24,397 bases of DNA from JANQPA01 sp964628385. Lineage in GTDB: Bacteria; Bacteroidota; Bacteroidia; Chitinophagales; Saprospiraceae. Shown here piece by piece: positions 1-7,358 of the stretch. The position numbers and the translations under genes were made by a program. The DNA lies in assembly GCA_964628385.1 (NCBI GenBank), contig CAZVOD010000075.1:1-24397 (forward strand). Reading direction: 5' to 3'. The notes beneath the pieces are model-generated. The model did no database searches and had not been told where the DNA came from. It saw only the letters and a list, made by a program, of their open reading frames with translations. Within the stretch, counting starts at the first letter, position 1, and every line of letters begins with the position of its first letter.

Positions 1-2
1 GG

Positions 3-56
3 TTTGTGGAACTTCAGGATAAAGAACTCTTTTTCTTAGCGAAACAAGTCTATTAA
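3..56 (+). CDS. C-terminal tail of an unidentified protein (partial)
   Basis: The frame beginning at base 3 is open from the window edge to a TAA at 54-56 and reads FVELQDKELFFLAKQVY. The mix of charged and hydrophobic residues looks like the end of a real protein, whereas the other two plus frames stop at 37-39 or sooner. Seventeen residues are too few to assign a family. The call rests only on frame openness and composition. Confidence 0.3.
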   Translation, partial: FVELQDKELFFLAKQVY

Positions 57-109
57 ACTGTTTTCTCCGCTATTGATAACCTTATTTAGTTTCAAAACAA
101 GAAACCCAC

Positions 110-355
110 ATGAAAAAAAATGAACTATTAAAACGCATCACCATTGATCCAGAGATCTGTCACGGCAAGCCCTGTATCCGCAATCTGCGCTATCCGGTAG
201 CCTCTATTCTGGAATACCTTGCCGCCGGTGATACCACAGAAGACATTTTAGAAGAATTCGATGACCTGGAAGCAGAAGACATCCAGGCCTGCCTTGCCTT
301 TGCTGTTTTGGCGGTTAATACCAAAGGGAGCCTGATAATTCCGTTTGCCGCATGA
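110..355 (+). CDS. DUF433 family antitoxin
   Basis: This 81-residue protein matches the DUF433 pattern: an N-terminal RITIDPEICHGKPCIRN segment (about residues 9-24), then YPVASILEYLAAGDTTEDIL and LEAEDIQACLAFA, the helix-turn-helix-like part of the family. DUF433 proteins are usually the antitoxin partners of DUF5615 toxins and probably bind their own promoter. The stop codon overlaps the next start in ATGA (352-355), so the two genes are translationally coupled. Length is normal for the family. No clear promoter is visible in the 50 bases upstream. Family assignment is confident; antitoxin activity is inferred from the pairing. Confidence 0.85.
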   Translation: MKKNELLKRITIDPEICHGKPCIRNLRYPVASILEYLAAGDTTEDILEEFDDLEAEDIQACLAFAVLAVNTKGSLIIPFAA

Positions 356-702
356 GATTCATTATCGATGCTCATCTCCCAAAAAGTCTTTGTCAAATCT
401 TTATTGACCTGGGACATGAGGCCATCCACACCAGCAGCCTGCCTGAAGGAAATGCTACCAATGACCAGGATATCATCCTAACCGCTGCGGAAGATGGCAT
501 AGTCGTTTCCAGAGATGGAGACTTTTATGAGTCCTTTCTTTTACACGGTCGCCCCCCTAAACTGATTCATGTCAAAGTCGGTAATATGAGGCTGAAAGCA
601 CTTATTGCCTTGTTCAAGCAAGTAGCTCCTCAATTGATTGATTTATTAGGCAATTATGATTTACTGGAGTTGTATGAGGATAAGGTGATTGTGATTGCCT
701 GA
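352..702 (+). CDS. DUF5615 PIN-like toxin
   Basis: This 116-residue protein begins MRFIIDAHLPKSL, the typical start of DUF5615 (Mut7-C/PIN-like) proteins. The acidic residues expected of a PIN-like metal site are present: D6 in IIDAHLP, D38 and D40 in NDQD, and D55 and D57 in SRDGDF. A conserved GN pair is at 77-78. Members are predicted ribonuclease toxins paired with DUF433 antitoxins. The start overlaps the antitoxin stop by four bases. The protein appears full length with its acidic residues intact, so the pair may be functional. RNase activity is family inference. Confidence 0.85.
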   Translation: MRFIIDAHLPKSLCQIFIDLGHEAIHTSSLPEGNATNDQDIILTAAEDGIVVSRDGDFYESFLLHGRPPKLIHVKVGNMRLKALIALFKQVAPQLIDLLGNYDLLELYEDKVIVIA

Positions 703-721
703 TTTTTGAAAATTTAGCAGC

Positions 722-742
722 TGGAATTAGTCGGTAATTCCA
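722..742 (+). terminator. Hairpin after the toxin gene (weak terminator or IS boundary)
   Basis: TGGAATTA (722-729) and TAATTCCA (735-742) form a perfect 8-bp stem with a 5-base loop, 20 bases after the toxin stop. The following sequence is TTTCG, a poor U-tract, so termination would be weak. It could alternatively belong to the left end of the adjacent insertion sequence. Confidence 0.35.
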
Positions 743-817
743 TTTCGAGCATGATAGAGGATGCTGAGAGCCATTTGAAATAATAATTGATCAGCGATTC
801 TCGCTTTAGAAAAAATT

Positions 818-849
818 AAATATAGGGATTCCATAGAATCCTTATATTT
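818..849 (+). promoter_or_regulatory. Strong hairpin just upstream of the transposase
   Basis: Two 14-base arms, AAATATAGGGATTC (818-831) and GAATCCTTATATTT (836-849), pair completely as RNA with one G-U wobble around the loop CATA. It abuts a second hairpin that contains the transposase start codon. Many insertion sequences use such structures to block translation from outside transcripts; that role here is inferred. Confidence 0.5.
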
Positions 850-867
850 CATCCAAAAAGTTGGATG
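850..867 (+). promoter_or_regulatory. Hairpin sequestering the transposase start codon
   Basis: CATCCAA (850-856) and TTGGATG (861-867) are perfect complements around the 4-base loop AAAG. The last three bases of the 3' arm are the ATG (865-867) that starts the transposase frame. In a transcript reading in from outside, the start would therefore lie in a stem. The palindrome is seen directly; translational control is inferred. Confidence 0.45.
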
Positions 868-1623
868 ATTGACCATTTGATCAAGCTGGTAAGAGAGTCC
901 TTCTCTCAAATTCCTGACCACCGCAGGAGCGTTGGGAATAAGCCCTATGAATTAGTTGACCTGCTTAGTGCGGGTTTTGCGGTGTTTTCGCTCAAAGAGC
1001 CATCCCTATTGGCTTTTCGGCGAGAATATCCTAACCGGGAAGCTAACCTTCGGCGGATTTACGGGATCGAATCGATCCCAGGCGAGACGGCCCTTCGCGA
1101 AGGGCTGGACGGTGTCGAACCGGCCCAGCTTCAAGCTTGCTTTGGCGCTCCGTTAGAGGTGCTGCGCCATCAAGGCGTATTCAAAAGCCGCTTGGTGTTG
1201 GGCGGCTACCTGGCTGTTGCGGTAGATGGCACCGGGCACTATTGTTCCAGTACCCACTCTTGCCCCCATTGCCTGGTTAGAAACCATCGTGGAGGCAAAC
1301 AGAGCTTCTACCACCAATTGTTAGCCGCCGTGCAGGTTCACTCTGAACAGGCTACCGTTTTTCCTTTTGGGGCCGAAGCGATTGTCAACGGCGACGGAGC
1401 CAAGAAGAACGACTGCGAGTTTAACGCGGCTAAACGCCTGGTTCCGCAATTGCGCCAAAATATGCCCTATGGCAAGCTCCTGATGAACCTGGATGCGCTA
1501 TATGCTAACAGCCCTATGATCAAATTGCTGGCCAAGCACCGTATGAGTTTTCCCATCGGCATCAAGGACGGCAACTATGTGCAAATACAGGTGGGCCGTT
1601 TGCGCAAAGAGGGCGGCCTGTAA
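865..1623 (+). pseudogene. DDE transposase, 3'-truncated (IS4/ISNCY-like)
   Basis: The 252-residue frame resembles the N-terminal and middle parts of an IS4-like/ISNCY DDE transposase. The first catalytic Asp is D121 in LAVAVDGTGHY. A CPHC pair (133-136) and HRGGKQSFYHQLLAA follow, then NGDGAKKNDCEFNAAKRL and the probable second Asp, D210, in LLMNLDALYAN. The frame ends in TAA at 1621-1623 before the region where the catalytic Glu and the C-terminal helices should lie. The next codons in the same frame are HsdR sequence. The element has lost its right end and is probably inactive. The exact IS family is uncertain. CTGTAAACC occurs twice at the junction (1618-1626, 1637-1645). Confidence 0.75.
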
Positions 1624-2712
1624 ACCAAAACCTGGGCTGTAAACCCTGGCAAGGAAGGCAAAAACCCCGTGCAGCCCAAGAGCGAGCTGATGGTGCTGCT
1701 CGACGAGTCTATCCAAGCCTGCCGCGCCTTTTGCGACAAGCATGAGATCAATCTGCAAGCCCTGCTCGACGCCGACGCCACCTTCTCCAAGCTCGGCCTG
1801 TTTGACGATTACGCCAATATTCTGCTGAGCAAGGACGAGCTGCGCAAAGAATTTGCGGTCTACGACAACACCTGCTACAGCCTGTACGAAGCCTGCCGCC
1901 CGGACATCCTGAAGCAACGCCACAAATACCGCATCGTAGAAGCCATCCACTACCTGCGCAGCGTAGTCGATCAGCACATCGGGCAAGCCGATGTGGAGCG
2001 CGCCAGCCACCGCATCAGCGAGCTGCTCGATCAGAGTGTCCTCACCGCAGAAGACAGCCGCGAGCAACTGGCCGCCGATGCCGAGTCGCCCCAGTTCTAC
2101 ATCAAGGGCTACCAACGCGAGCTCGACCTGTCCAAGCTCAACTTCGACAAACTGCGGGAGGAATTCCCGGAGAAGAAGCACCAACACATCGAGATCGCCG
2201 ACCTCCGCGCCTTCCTCACCGACAAGCTGCAACAGATGCTGGAAGAGAATACCACCCGCGCCCCCTTCCTGGAGCGCTTCCAAGACATCATCGACCGCTA
2301 CAACGCCGGCGGCCGCATGACCGAGGACTACTACGCTGACCTCGTACAGTTTGCCGAAGACCTGCGGCAGGAAGACGAGCGCCACATCCGCCTCGGCCTA
2401 AGCCAAGAAGAACTGGAACTCTTCGACCTCCTCAAAAAAGACAAGCTGACCAAAGCGGAGGAGCAGGACGTGAAAAATGCCGCCCGCCACCTCCTCAAGC
2501 GCCTAAAGGAGCAGCAACCGCGCGTCCTGGTACAAGACTGACACCGGGACACGCAGTCGCGACAGCATGTAAAAAGCGCCATCGAGGAGGTGCTGGACCA
2601 TGACCTCCCGCAGGACAGCTACGGCCGCAAGGCGTACAAAGCGGTTTGTGACCGGATTTATGAGCATATTTTTGTGCGGGCTTCGCGGGGGGAGGGGTGG
2701 TTGGCCGCGTGA
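1624..2712 (+). pseudogene. hsdR: Type I restriction HsdR C-terminal remnant (DUF3387)
   Basis: The frame encodes the C-terminal helical region of a type I restriction motor subunit: KTWAVNPGKEGKNPVQPKSE leads into helices and EELELFDLLKKDKLTKAEEQ, matching DUF3387. The N-terminal endonuclease and both helicase domains are absent, replaced by the transposase fragment in the same frame. After VLVQD a TGA (2539-2541) stands where TGG would encode Trp. The frame then continues HRDTQSRQHVKSAI through YEHIFVRASRGEGWLAA to a natural stop at 2710-2712, so this is an in-frame nonsense mutation. The longest ATG-to-stop stretch is 1669-2541. The fragment is clearly richer in G and C than its surroundings, suggesting transfer. 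No hsdS or hsdM is adjacent. Confidence 0.8.
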
Positions 2713-3012
2713 GTGGGGGGAGCACCACAGTCGCATCTACCGTTAGGAGGGCGATGAGGTATTTATTTTTCTTGTCTAAGGAATGAGCAATAAGTAGATC
2801 GCGCTTTTTGACCGAGGGGATTTTGTTCCAAGACAAGGCAGAAAACCTGCCGGCCGGAAGGCGGGCGTAGGCAATGCCACACGAAGAAAGGGGATAAAAG
2901 GGGCCCCTTTCTGAAGTCGGCGAGGCTTTCTAACGAAGTATTGGGGCAAAAGCCCCCGTCAAAAATGATGAGTTATTTTTTCATCATTCCTTAAAATAGG
3001 AATCCGGAAAAG
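2713..3012. other. Gene-free stretch rich in palindromes
   Basis: I see no convincing gene here. Several inverted repeats are present: GAAAGGGG (2886-2893) with CCCCTTTC (2904-2911), overlapping the perfect 14-base palindrome AAAGGGGCCCCTTT (2897-2910). GGGGC-AAAA-GCCCC lies at 2943-2956, and AATGATGA (2964-2971) pairs with TCATCATT (2981-2988). CAAAAGCCCCC occurs at 2947-2957 and again at 3398-3408. The stretch may be remnants of mobile DNA. Confidence 0.5.
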
Positions 3013-3147
3013 ATGCCGTTTTTAAAGATGACGGAACGACTAAACCAGGCGACGACTGGGAGGATAAAAAATGATCTTGCCTGGCTTGGTATTCTGCCTA
3101 AAGAACCCCAAAAGATAGTAAAAGCGGTTCGAAAAAATCTTTGAAAA
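3013..3147 (+). CDS. Possible small protein, unknown function
   Basis: A 44-codon frame starts MPFLKMTERLNQATTGRIKN and ends KAVRKNL before TGA. It is basic with a hydrophobic middle (LAWLGIL) and follows the palindrome-rich segment. No family is recognised and a chance frame is quite possible. A minus-strand frame over 2991-3215 competes with it. Confidence 0.2.
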
Positions 3148-3183
3148 AGAGTGCTTCCCTGACTTTCTGGCAACGCTTGTTTT

Positions 3184-3384
3184 TTAAATATTTGCCAGCG
3201 TAAGCAAAACAGCAACTTGCTTTTGAAGCACTAGGGACAGTAGATAACAATGAATCTCTTCACTTTTCCAATAGCCTGAATGGTATTCACCCTTGATCTG
3301 AGTTTTGGATGAGATAAAAAATGCTGGTACTATTATCGCGATCAATATTGTACCGAAAGCAGTAACAATTTTTTTAAAACCCAC
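3184..3384 (-). CDS. Possible small membrane-anchored protein
   Basis: A 66-codon frame with a GTG start encodes MGFKKIVTAFGTILIAIIVP, a basic N-terminus followed by one hydrophobic segment (about residues 7-24). A polar stretch (KGEYHSGYWKSEE) and a second hydrophobic tail follow. The nearby ATG at 3388-3386 reads into an early stop, so GTG would be needed. No homology is recognised. The signal-anchor-like N-terminus is the only argument for it. Confidence 0.25.
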   Translation of the reverse strand: MGFKKIVTAFGTILIAIIVPAFFISSKTQIKGEYHSGYWKSEEIHCYLLSLVLQKQVAVLLTLANI

Positions 3385-3410
3385 TCATACGCCCTATCAA
3401 AAGCCCCCTT

Positions 3411-3440
3411 AAAAAACTTCGCCCAGCGTCCAACTGGGCG
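3411..3440 (-). terminator. Rho-independent terminator of the thioredoxin-like gene
   Basis: Read on the minus strand, CGCCCAG and CTGGGCG form a perfect 7-bp GC-rich stem around a 7-base loop (3420-3440). AAG and then a run of T (plus-strand A at 3412-3417) follow. It lies 11 bases past the stop of the minus-strand gene ending at 3452. Stem, T-run and position agree. Confidence 0.75.
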
Positions 3441-3451
3441 GTTTTCAAGGG

Positions 3452-3940
3452 TTATTCTCCATCTTTACCTTTAGCGATCATGCGATCGACATCAGTAGTA
3501 AACTTTTCCAGGCTGGGTGTGTAGCCAGTTTTGCCAAGGGCTTCTATGGAATATTGCTTTCCTTCCCGGTCCAGGCTGAATACCCAGATAGTGGGAAAGC
3601 CTCTAACTTTGAAAGCTTGCTGTAAAGAACTGTTCTGCTGGCGAATGGCTGTAGGCAATTGCTTACGACGAGGAAAATCTAACTCCAAAAGAATGACATT
3701 ATCGTCTGCCCATTCCTTAAAACCAGGCTTAGAAAAGACATCCGCGGTAAGCTTGCGGCACCAGCCGCACCAGTCGCTTCCGGTAAAGTTAGCCATAATA
3801 GGCTTACCTGTCTCTTTTGATAGCTCATAAGCTTCTTCCAGGCTCACCAACCAGCCTTCGTTTTCGGCAGTGTATTCTTCTTGTCCAATAGTAAATGTTG
3901 CCAAGAATAAAAAGCTGAGAAGTATGCTAATCTTTTTCAT
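3452..3940 (-). CDS. Secreted thioredoxin-family protein
   Basis: The 162-residue product begins MKKISILLSFLFLATFTIGQ, a signal peptide, then a thioredoxin-like domain with GKPIMANFTGSDWCGWCRKL. The active site is WCGWC, typical of the thioredoxin_7/DUF255-like group in Bacteroidetes rather than WCGPC. The cis-proline motif appears as VRGFPTIWVF. It probably acts as a periplasmic disulfide reductase or thiol carrier. An ATG 48 bases upstream (3988) would put 16 residues in front of the signal peptide, so the 3940 start is preferred. It diverges from the bat operon, whose stress-related role would suit a thiol enzyme, but the link is only positional. Confidence 0.85.
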   Translation of the reverse strand: MKKISILLSFLFLATFTIGQEEYTAENEGWLVSLEEAYELSKETGKPIMANFTGSDWCGWCRKLTADVFSKPGFKEWADDNVILLELDFPRRKQLPTAIRQQNSSLQQAFKVRGFPTIWVFSLDREGKQYSIEALGKTGYTPSLEKFTTDVDRMIAKGKDGE

Positions 3941-4502
3941 GAGTTCCTTTTTTGTTTTGAGGTCTAAAATAAGGAATACCTGATCCAAATAAAAATAGTT
4001 ATGATTTCTATAAGAAAACTATAACGAAATGAATAGAATTTGCTCGACAACAAGCATAGCTTTCCCTTTCTTGATCCGAGGATGTTGAAAAATGTATGAT
4101 TACATATAATCCCTTCAGGGATGAAATGTAGGTAGAAAAAATTAGGTGAAAAAGCCTGCCTGCCTTCAGGTACGCTATGTGACTGTTCTTAAGCCTTTTC
4201 CCTGGATAATAGAGCAAAACTGTCACTTTTTACCCTGCCCCTTTGGATTAGACTAATGATCCTGCTCTTTCATCTGTAATTTTGTCGGCTTTGCCAGGAA
4301 AAAAAGCAACTGGCATAACAATTGGAAGGCAGAAATTAAGAATAGGTGCATATTCCGCTCAGGTAAGTGTTTAGAAATATCTACTTTTACACGTAACAAG
4401 CGCTGGTTGAACTATTGCGCGAACAATAAGGAAAGACAAAAATTGATCAACACTTCAATATAAATCTTGTTAAAAATTCAACTTTAAATTTCGCATAGTT
4501 TT
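3941..4502. other. Intergenic region between divergent genes
   Basis: No credible gene is seen in these 560 bases, which must hold the promoters of the thioredoxin-like gene and the bat operon. A nested palindrome lies at 4102-4129. TAATTTTG at 4277-4284 fits the Bacteroidetes -7 element but has no -33 partner at the proper distance, so I do not call a promoter. Confidence 0.5.
4102..4129. repeat. REP-like nested palindrome
   Basis: ATCCC-TTCA-GGGAT (4109-4122) is a perfect 5-bp stem with a 4-base loop. Outside it, ACAT (4102-4105) pairs with ATGT (4126-4129) across symmetric 3-base internal loops. The organisation resembles dispersed palindromic repeats of bacterial genomes. No second copy is visible in this window, so repetitiveness is inferred. 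Confidence 0.4.
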
Positions 4503-5498
4503 ATGAGTGTATCCGTAGATATCCAGGAATTAAACGAAAAGATTCGCCAGGAGAGCGCCATTATTTCCATGATCCAAATGGAGACCAGCAAGGTGATTGT
4601 TGGTCAAAAAGAATTAAACGACCGCTTGCTGATCGGTTTATTGGCTAATGGGCATATATTGCTGGAGGGGGTTCCCGGGCTAGCCAAAACTTTGGCTATC
4701 AACACATTGGCCCAAACGGTAGCGGCCACTTTTAGCCGTATACAGTTCACTCCTGACCTCTTGCCCGCTGACCTGCTGGGTACTATGATTTACAGTCCCA
4801 AAAATGAAGACTTTACGGTCAGAAAGGGGCCTATTTTCGCCAACTTTATCCTGGCCGATGAGATTAACCGGGCGCCGGCAAAAGTACAGAGTGCCCTACT
4901 GGAAGTGATGCAGGAAAAACAGGTCACCCTAGGCGACCAAACCTATAAGCTAGAAGAACCTTTTCTCGTGCTAGCTACCCAAAACCCCGTTGAACAAGAA
5001 GGAACTTATCCACTCCCCGAAGCGCAGGTTGACCGATTCATGCTCAAGGTAGTGGTAGATTACCCCAGCCGCGAGGAGGAAATGGAGATTATCAATCGAA
5101 ATATTCAAAAGGTTAAACCACAGCCGAATAAAGTACTTTCAACTGATCAGATCAAACGGGCCAGAGATGTTGTATCTGAGATATACTTGGATGAGAAGAT
5201 CAGAAAATATATCATCGATATTGTATTTGCTACCCGTTTTCCTGCTGAAGCCGGCCTTAGCAAATTAGAATCATTTATTCAGTATGGAGCTTCTCCTCGC
5301 GCCGGTATCAACCTGGCGCTGGCCTCCAAAGCCCATGCGTTTATCAATCAGCGCGGCTATGTCATTCCAGAAGATGTACGCCTGATCTGCCACGATATTA
5401 TGCGCCACCGCCTGGGCTTAACTTACGAAGCTGCCGCCGAAAATATCAAGCCGGAAGCCATTATTGATGAAGTTTTGAATACCGTTCCTGTTCCTTAG
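4503..5498 (+). CDS. moxR: MoxR family AAA+ ATPase
   Basis: This 331-residue AAA+ ATPase has Walker A GVPGLAKT (56-63), Walker B FILADE (115-120) followed by INRAPAKVQ, sensor 1 ATQNP (158-162), LPEAQVDRF (171-179) and the sensor 2 segment GASPRAG (262-268). Length is normal. MoxR ATPases work as chaperone-like partners of von Willebrand A proteins, and here the gene leads an operon encoding three such proteins. It is the first gene after a 560-base intergenic region, with the next gene 50 bases downstream. The start is supported by the absence of an earlier in-frame ATG close by. Cytoplasmic; its substrates are unknown. Confidence 0.95.
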   Translation: MSVSVDIQELNEKIRQESAIISMIQMETSKVIVGQKELNDRLLIGLLANGHILLEGVPGLAKTLAINTLAQTVAATFSRIQFTPDLLPADLLGTMIYSPKNEDFTVRKGPIFANFILADEINRAPAKVQSALLEVMQEKQVTLGDQTYKLEEPFLVLATQNPVEQEGTYPLPEAQVDRFMLKVVVDYPSREEEMEIINRNIQKVKPQPNKVLSTDQIKRARDVVSEIYLDEKIRKYIIDIVFATRFPAEAGLSKLESFIQYGASPRAGINLALASKAHAFINQRGYVIPEDVRLICHDIMRHRLGLTYEAAAENIKPEAIIDEVLNTVPVP

Positions 5499-5548
5499 CA
5501 GAAAGATTTTCTTGAAATGAATGCCTCATTTTACAAAATCCACCCATT

Positions 5549-6415
5549 ATGGAAGCTTCAGAACTACTCAAAAAAGTTAGAAAAATAGAAATCAAAACCC
5601 GCGGGTTATCCAGGAATATCTTCGCCGGAGAGTACCACAGTGCTTTTAAAGGCAGAGGACTAGCCTTTAGCGAAGTTCGCGAATATCAACCCGGCGATGA
5701 TATCAGAACGATAGACTGGAAAGTGACCGCCCGTTTTAACCAACCTTTTATCAAAATATTTCAGGAGGAACGCGAGCTAACCATCATGCTGCTCATCGAT
5801 GTCAGCGGATCGGAAGCTTTCGGCTCTCAGGACTGGTTTAAGCGGGATATGATAACGGAGATAGCTGCCGTCTTGGCTTTTTCAGCTATTCAAAACAATG
5901 ATAAAATAGGCGTTATCTTTTTTAGTGATCAGATTGAAAAATTCATTCCGCCACAAAAAGGCAAATTTCAGGTACTCCAAATCATCAGGGAATTGCTGGA
6001 CCTTGAGCCCGGGCAAAATGGTACAGATATAGCGGCGGCTCTGAAATACTTTTCCAATGTTATTCGCAAGCGTTCAACCGTATTTTTATTATCCGATTTT
6101 TTAAGTCAAAATTACGGGGAGGCGATGAAGTCTGTGAACAATCAACATGACTTGATTGCCATGCAGATTTACGATAAAAGAGAGTTTGAGCTACCTAATG
6201 TGGGCTTGCTCAAGGTAAGAGATGCTGAGACGGGCCGGGAAACATGGCTGGATACTTCCAGAAAAAAAATCAGACAGCATTACGAAAAAGCATGGCTGAA
6301 ATCAAAAGCGGAGCTGGAAGATTTTTTGAGAAAAAATGGTATTGACTATATTCCGTTGCGTACAGATCGCGACTATGTTGTTCCTATCATGAACTTTTTC
6401 AAAAGTAGACTTTGA
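5549..6415 (+). CDS. DUF58 von Willebrand A-like protein
   Basis: The 288-residue product carries the DUF58 signature GEYHSAFKGRGLAFSEVREY, then PGDDIRTIDWKVTAR (about residues 48-62) and a vWA-type metal site DVSGS (84-88). It has no signal peptide or membrane segment, as expected for the cytoplasmic DUF58 partner of MoxR. The family is thought to be remodelled or activated by the neighbouring ATPase. The stop is one base from the next start (6417), so the genes are tightly coupled. Family assignment is firm; molecular function is unknown. Confidence 0.93.
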   Translation: MEASELLKKVRKIEIKTRGLSRNIFAGEYHSAFKGRGLAFSEVREYQPGDDIRTIDWKVTARFNQPFIKIFQEERELTIMLLIDVSGSEAFGSQDWFKRDMITEIAAVLAFSAIQNNDKIGVIFFSDQIEKFIPPQKGKFQVLQIIRELLDLEPGQNGTDIAAALKYFSNVIRKRSTVFLLSDFLSQNYGEAMKSVNNQHDLIAMQIYDKREFELPNVGLLKVRDAETGRETWLDTSRKKIRQHYEKAWLKSKAELEDFLRKNGIDYIPLRTDRDYVVPIMNFFKSRL

Positions 6416-6416
6416 T

Positions 6417-7352
6417 ATGGAAAAAAAATGGCTACAGTTGTTCTTTGTATTTAGCCTGGCCTGGTTTGGCAGCTACGGGCAACCTATTCAAGTGAAAGCC
6501 AAGTTGGATTCTACCAGGCTACTCATTGGTGCGCAGACTAATATCACGCTGGAAGCTATCAAACCCCGGGGTAAGTCGGTAGTTTTTCCATTTTTAAAGG
6601 ATACTGTCACCCAGGCTATTGAAGTACTGAAGGTATCGTCATTAGATAGTACTGTCCTGGAGGACGACAAGATGCTAATGTCAAAGGTTCTTACCGTCAC
6701 TTCTTTTGATAGCGGCTATCACGTAATGCCTCCGTTTGAGTTTTTTACCAAAAATAAAAACGGCGGTGTAGATACCTTACGCAGTAACACTTTGGCCCTG
6801 GAAGTCAGTTTAGTTCCGGTAGATACTGCTGAGGCGATCAAACCGATCAAAGCTCCCGAAGAAATTCCTCTTACTTTTCGGGAGGCGATACCTTACGTCC
6901 TTGTTGCCATATTGGTCCTTGCTATGGCACTGGGTCTTTATTTTTTCCTAAAAAACCGGAAAAAACCGGAAAACGAAGTCAGCCGCCCGATCATGAAAGA
7001 GCCGGCGCATCGCATTGCGTTGAAAGCGTTGGATGAATTAAAAGAAAAAAAGCTTTGGCAGTCCGGGCAGGTCAAAAATTATCATGCCCGGATTACGGAT
7101 ATTTTGAGAGCATACGTAGAACGGCGCTATCAAATAGCAGCAGTAGAAAAGACCAGTGCAGAAATTATTCATGCTTTTCGCCTTAGCGGCCTGGATCAAA
7201 AAGTTCCTTTTGAAGAACTTGAGCGTATCCTTCGTCTTTCGGATGCCGTAAAATTTGCCAAAGGACAGCCATCCGTAGAGGAAAATATGAAGTCATTAGA
7301 AATGGCGTACGATTTTGTGAAGAAAACCATTCCTGAAGTAGTAGAAAACTAA
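6417..7352 (+). CDS. Bat-operon membrane protein of unknown function (BatD-like topology)
   Basis: This 311-residue protein has a signal peptide (MEKKWLQLFFVFSLAWFGSY, cut near residue 21). A beta-rich periplasmic region follows, with a motif like that in BatD repeats (LLIGAQTNITLEAIKP). One transmembrane segment lies at 158-178 (PYVLVAILVLAMALGLYFFL). The cytoplasmic tail is helical, with YHARITDILRAYVERRYQIA, resembling DUF4381 and the BatD C-terminus. It lies between the DUF58 gene and batA with 1- and 6-base gaps, where Bacteroidetes bat operons often have an unnamed gene. It may couple a periplasmic sensor to the MoxR/vWA machinery; that is inference. Confidence 0.8.
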   Translation: MEKKWLQLFFVFSLAWFGSYGQPIQVKAKLDSTRLLIGAQTNITLEAIKPRGKSVVFPFLKDTVTQAIEVLKVSSLDSTVLEDDKMLMSKVLTVTSFDSGYHVMPPFEFFTKNKNGGVDTLRSNTLALEVSLVPVDTAEAIKPIKAPEEIPLTFREAIPYVLVAILVLAMALGLYFFLKNRKKPENEVSRPIMKEPAHRIALKALDELKEKKLWQSGQVKNYHARITDILRAYVERRYQIAAVEKTSAEIIHAFRLSGLDQKVPFEELERILRLSDAVKFAKGQPSVEENMKSLEMAYDFVKKTIPEVVEN

Positions 7353-7358
7353 TTTGAA

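Noticed and set aside
727..921. Minus-strand 64-codon frame at the left side of the insertion sequence
   Set aside because: Most of it is antisense to the transposase start; the remaining part looks somewhat protein-like but matches nothing I recognise.
1498..2385. Long minus-strand open frame (295 codons)
   Set aside because: It lies antisense to the transposase and HsdR fragments, is dominated by Val, Leu, Ala and Gly, and is a by-product of the GC-rich codon use of the plus strand.
4277..4284. TAATTTTG as the bat operon promoter
   Set aside because: It fits the -7 consensus, but no TTG lies at the proper distance upstream and the leader would exceed 200 bases; not enough to call.
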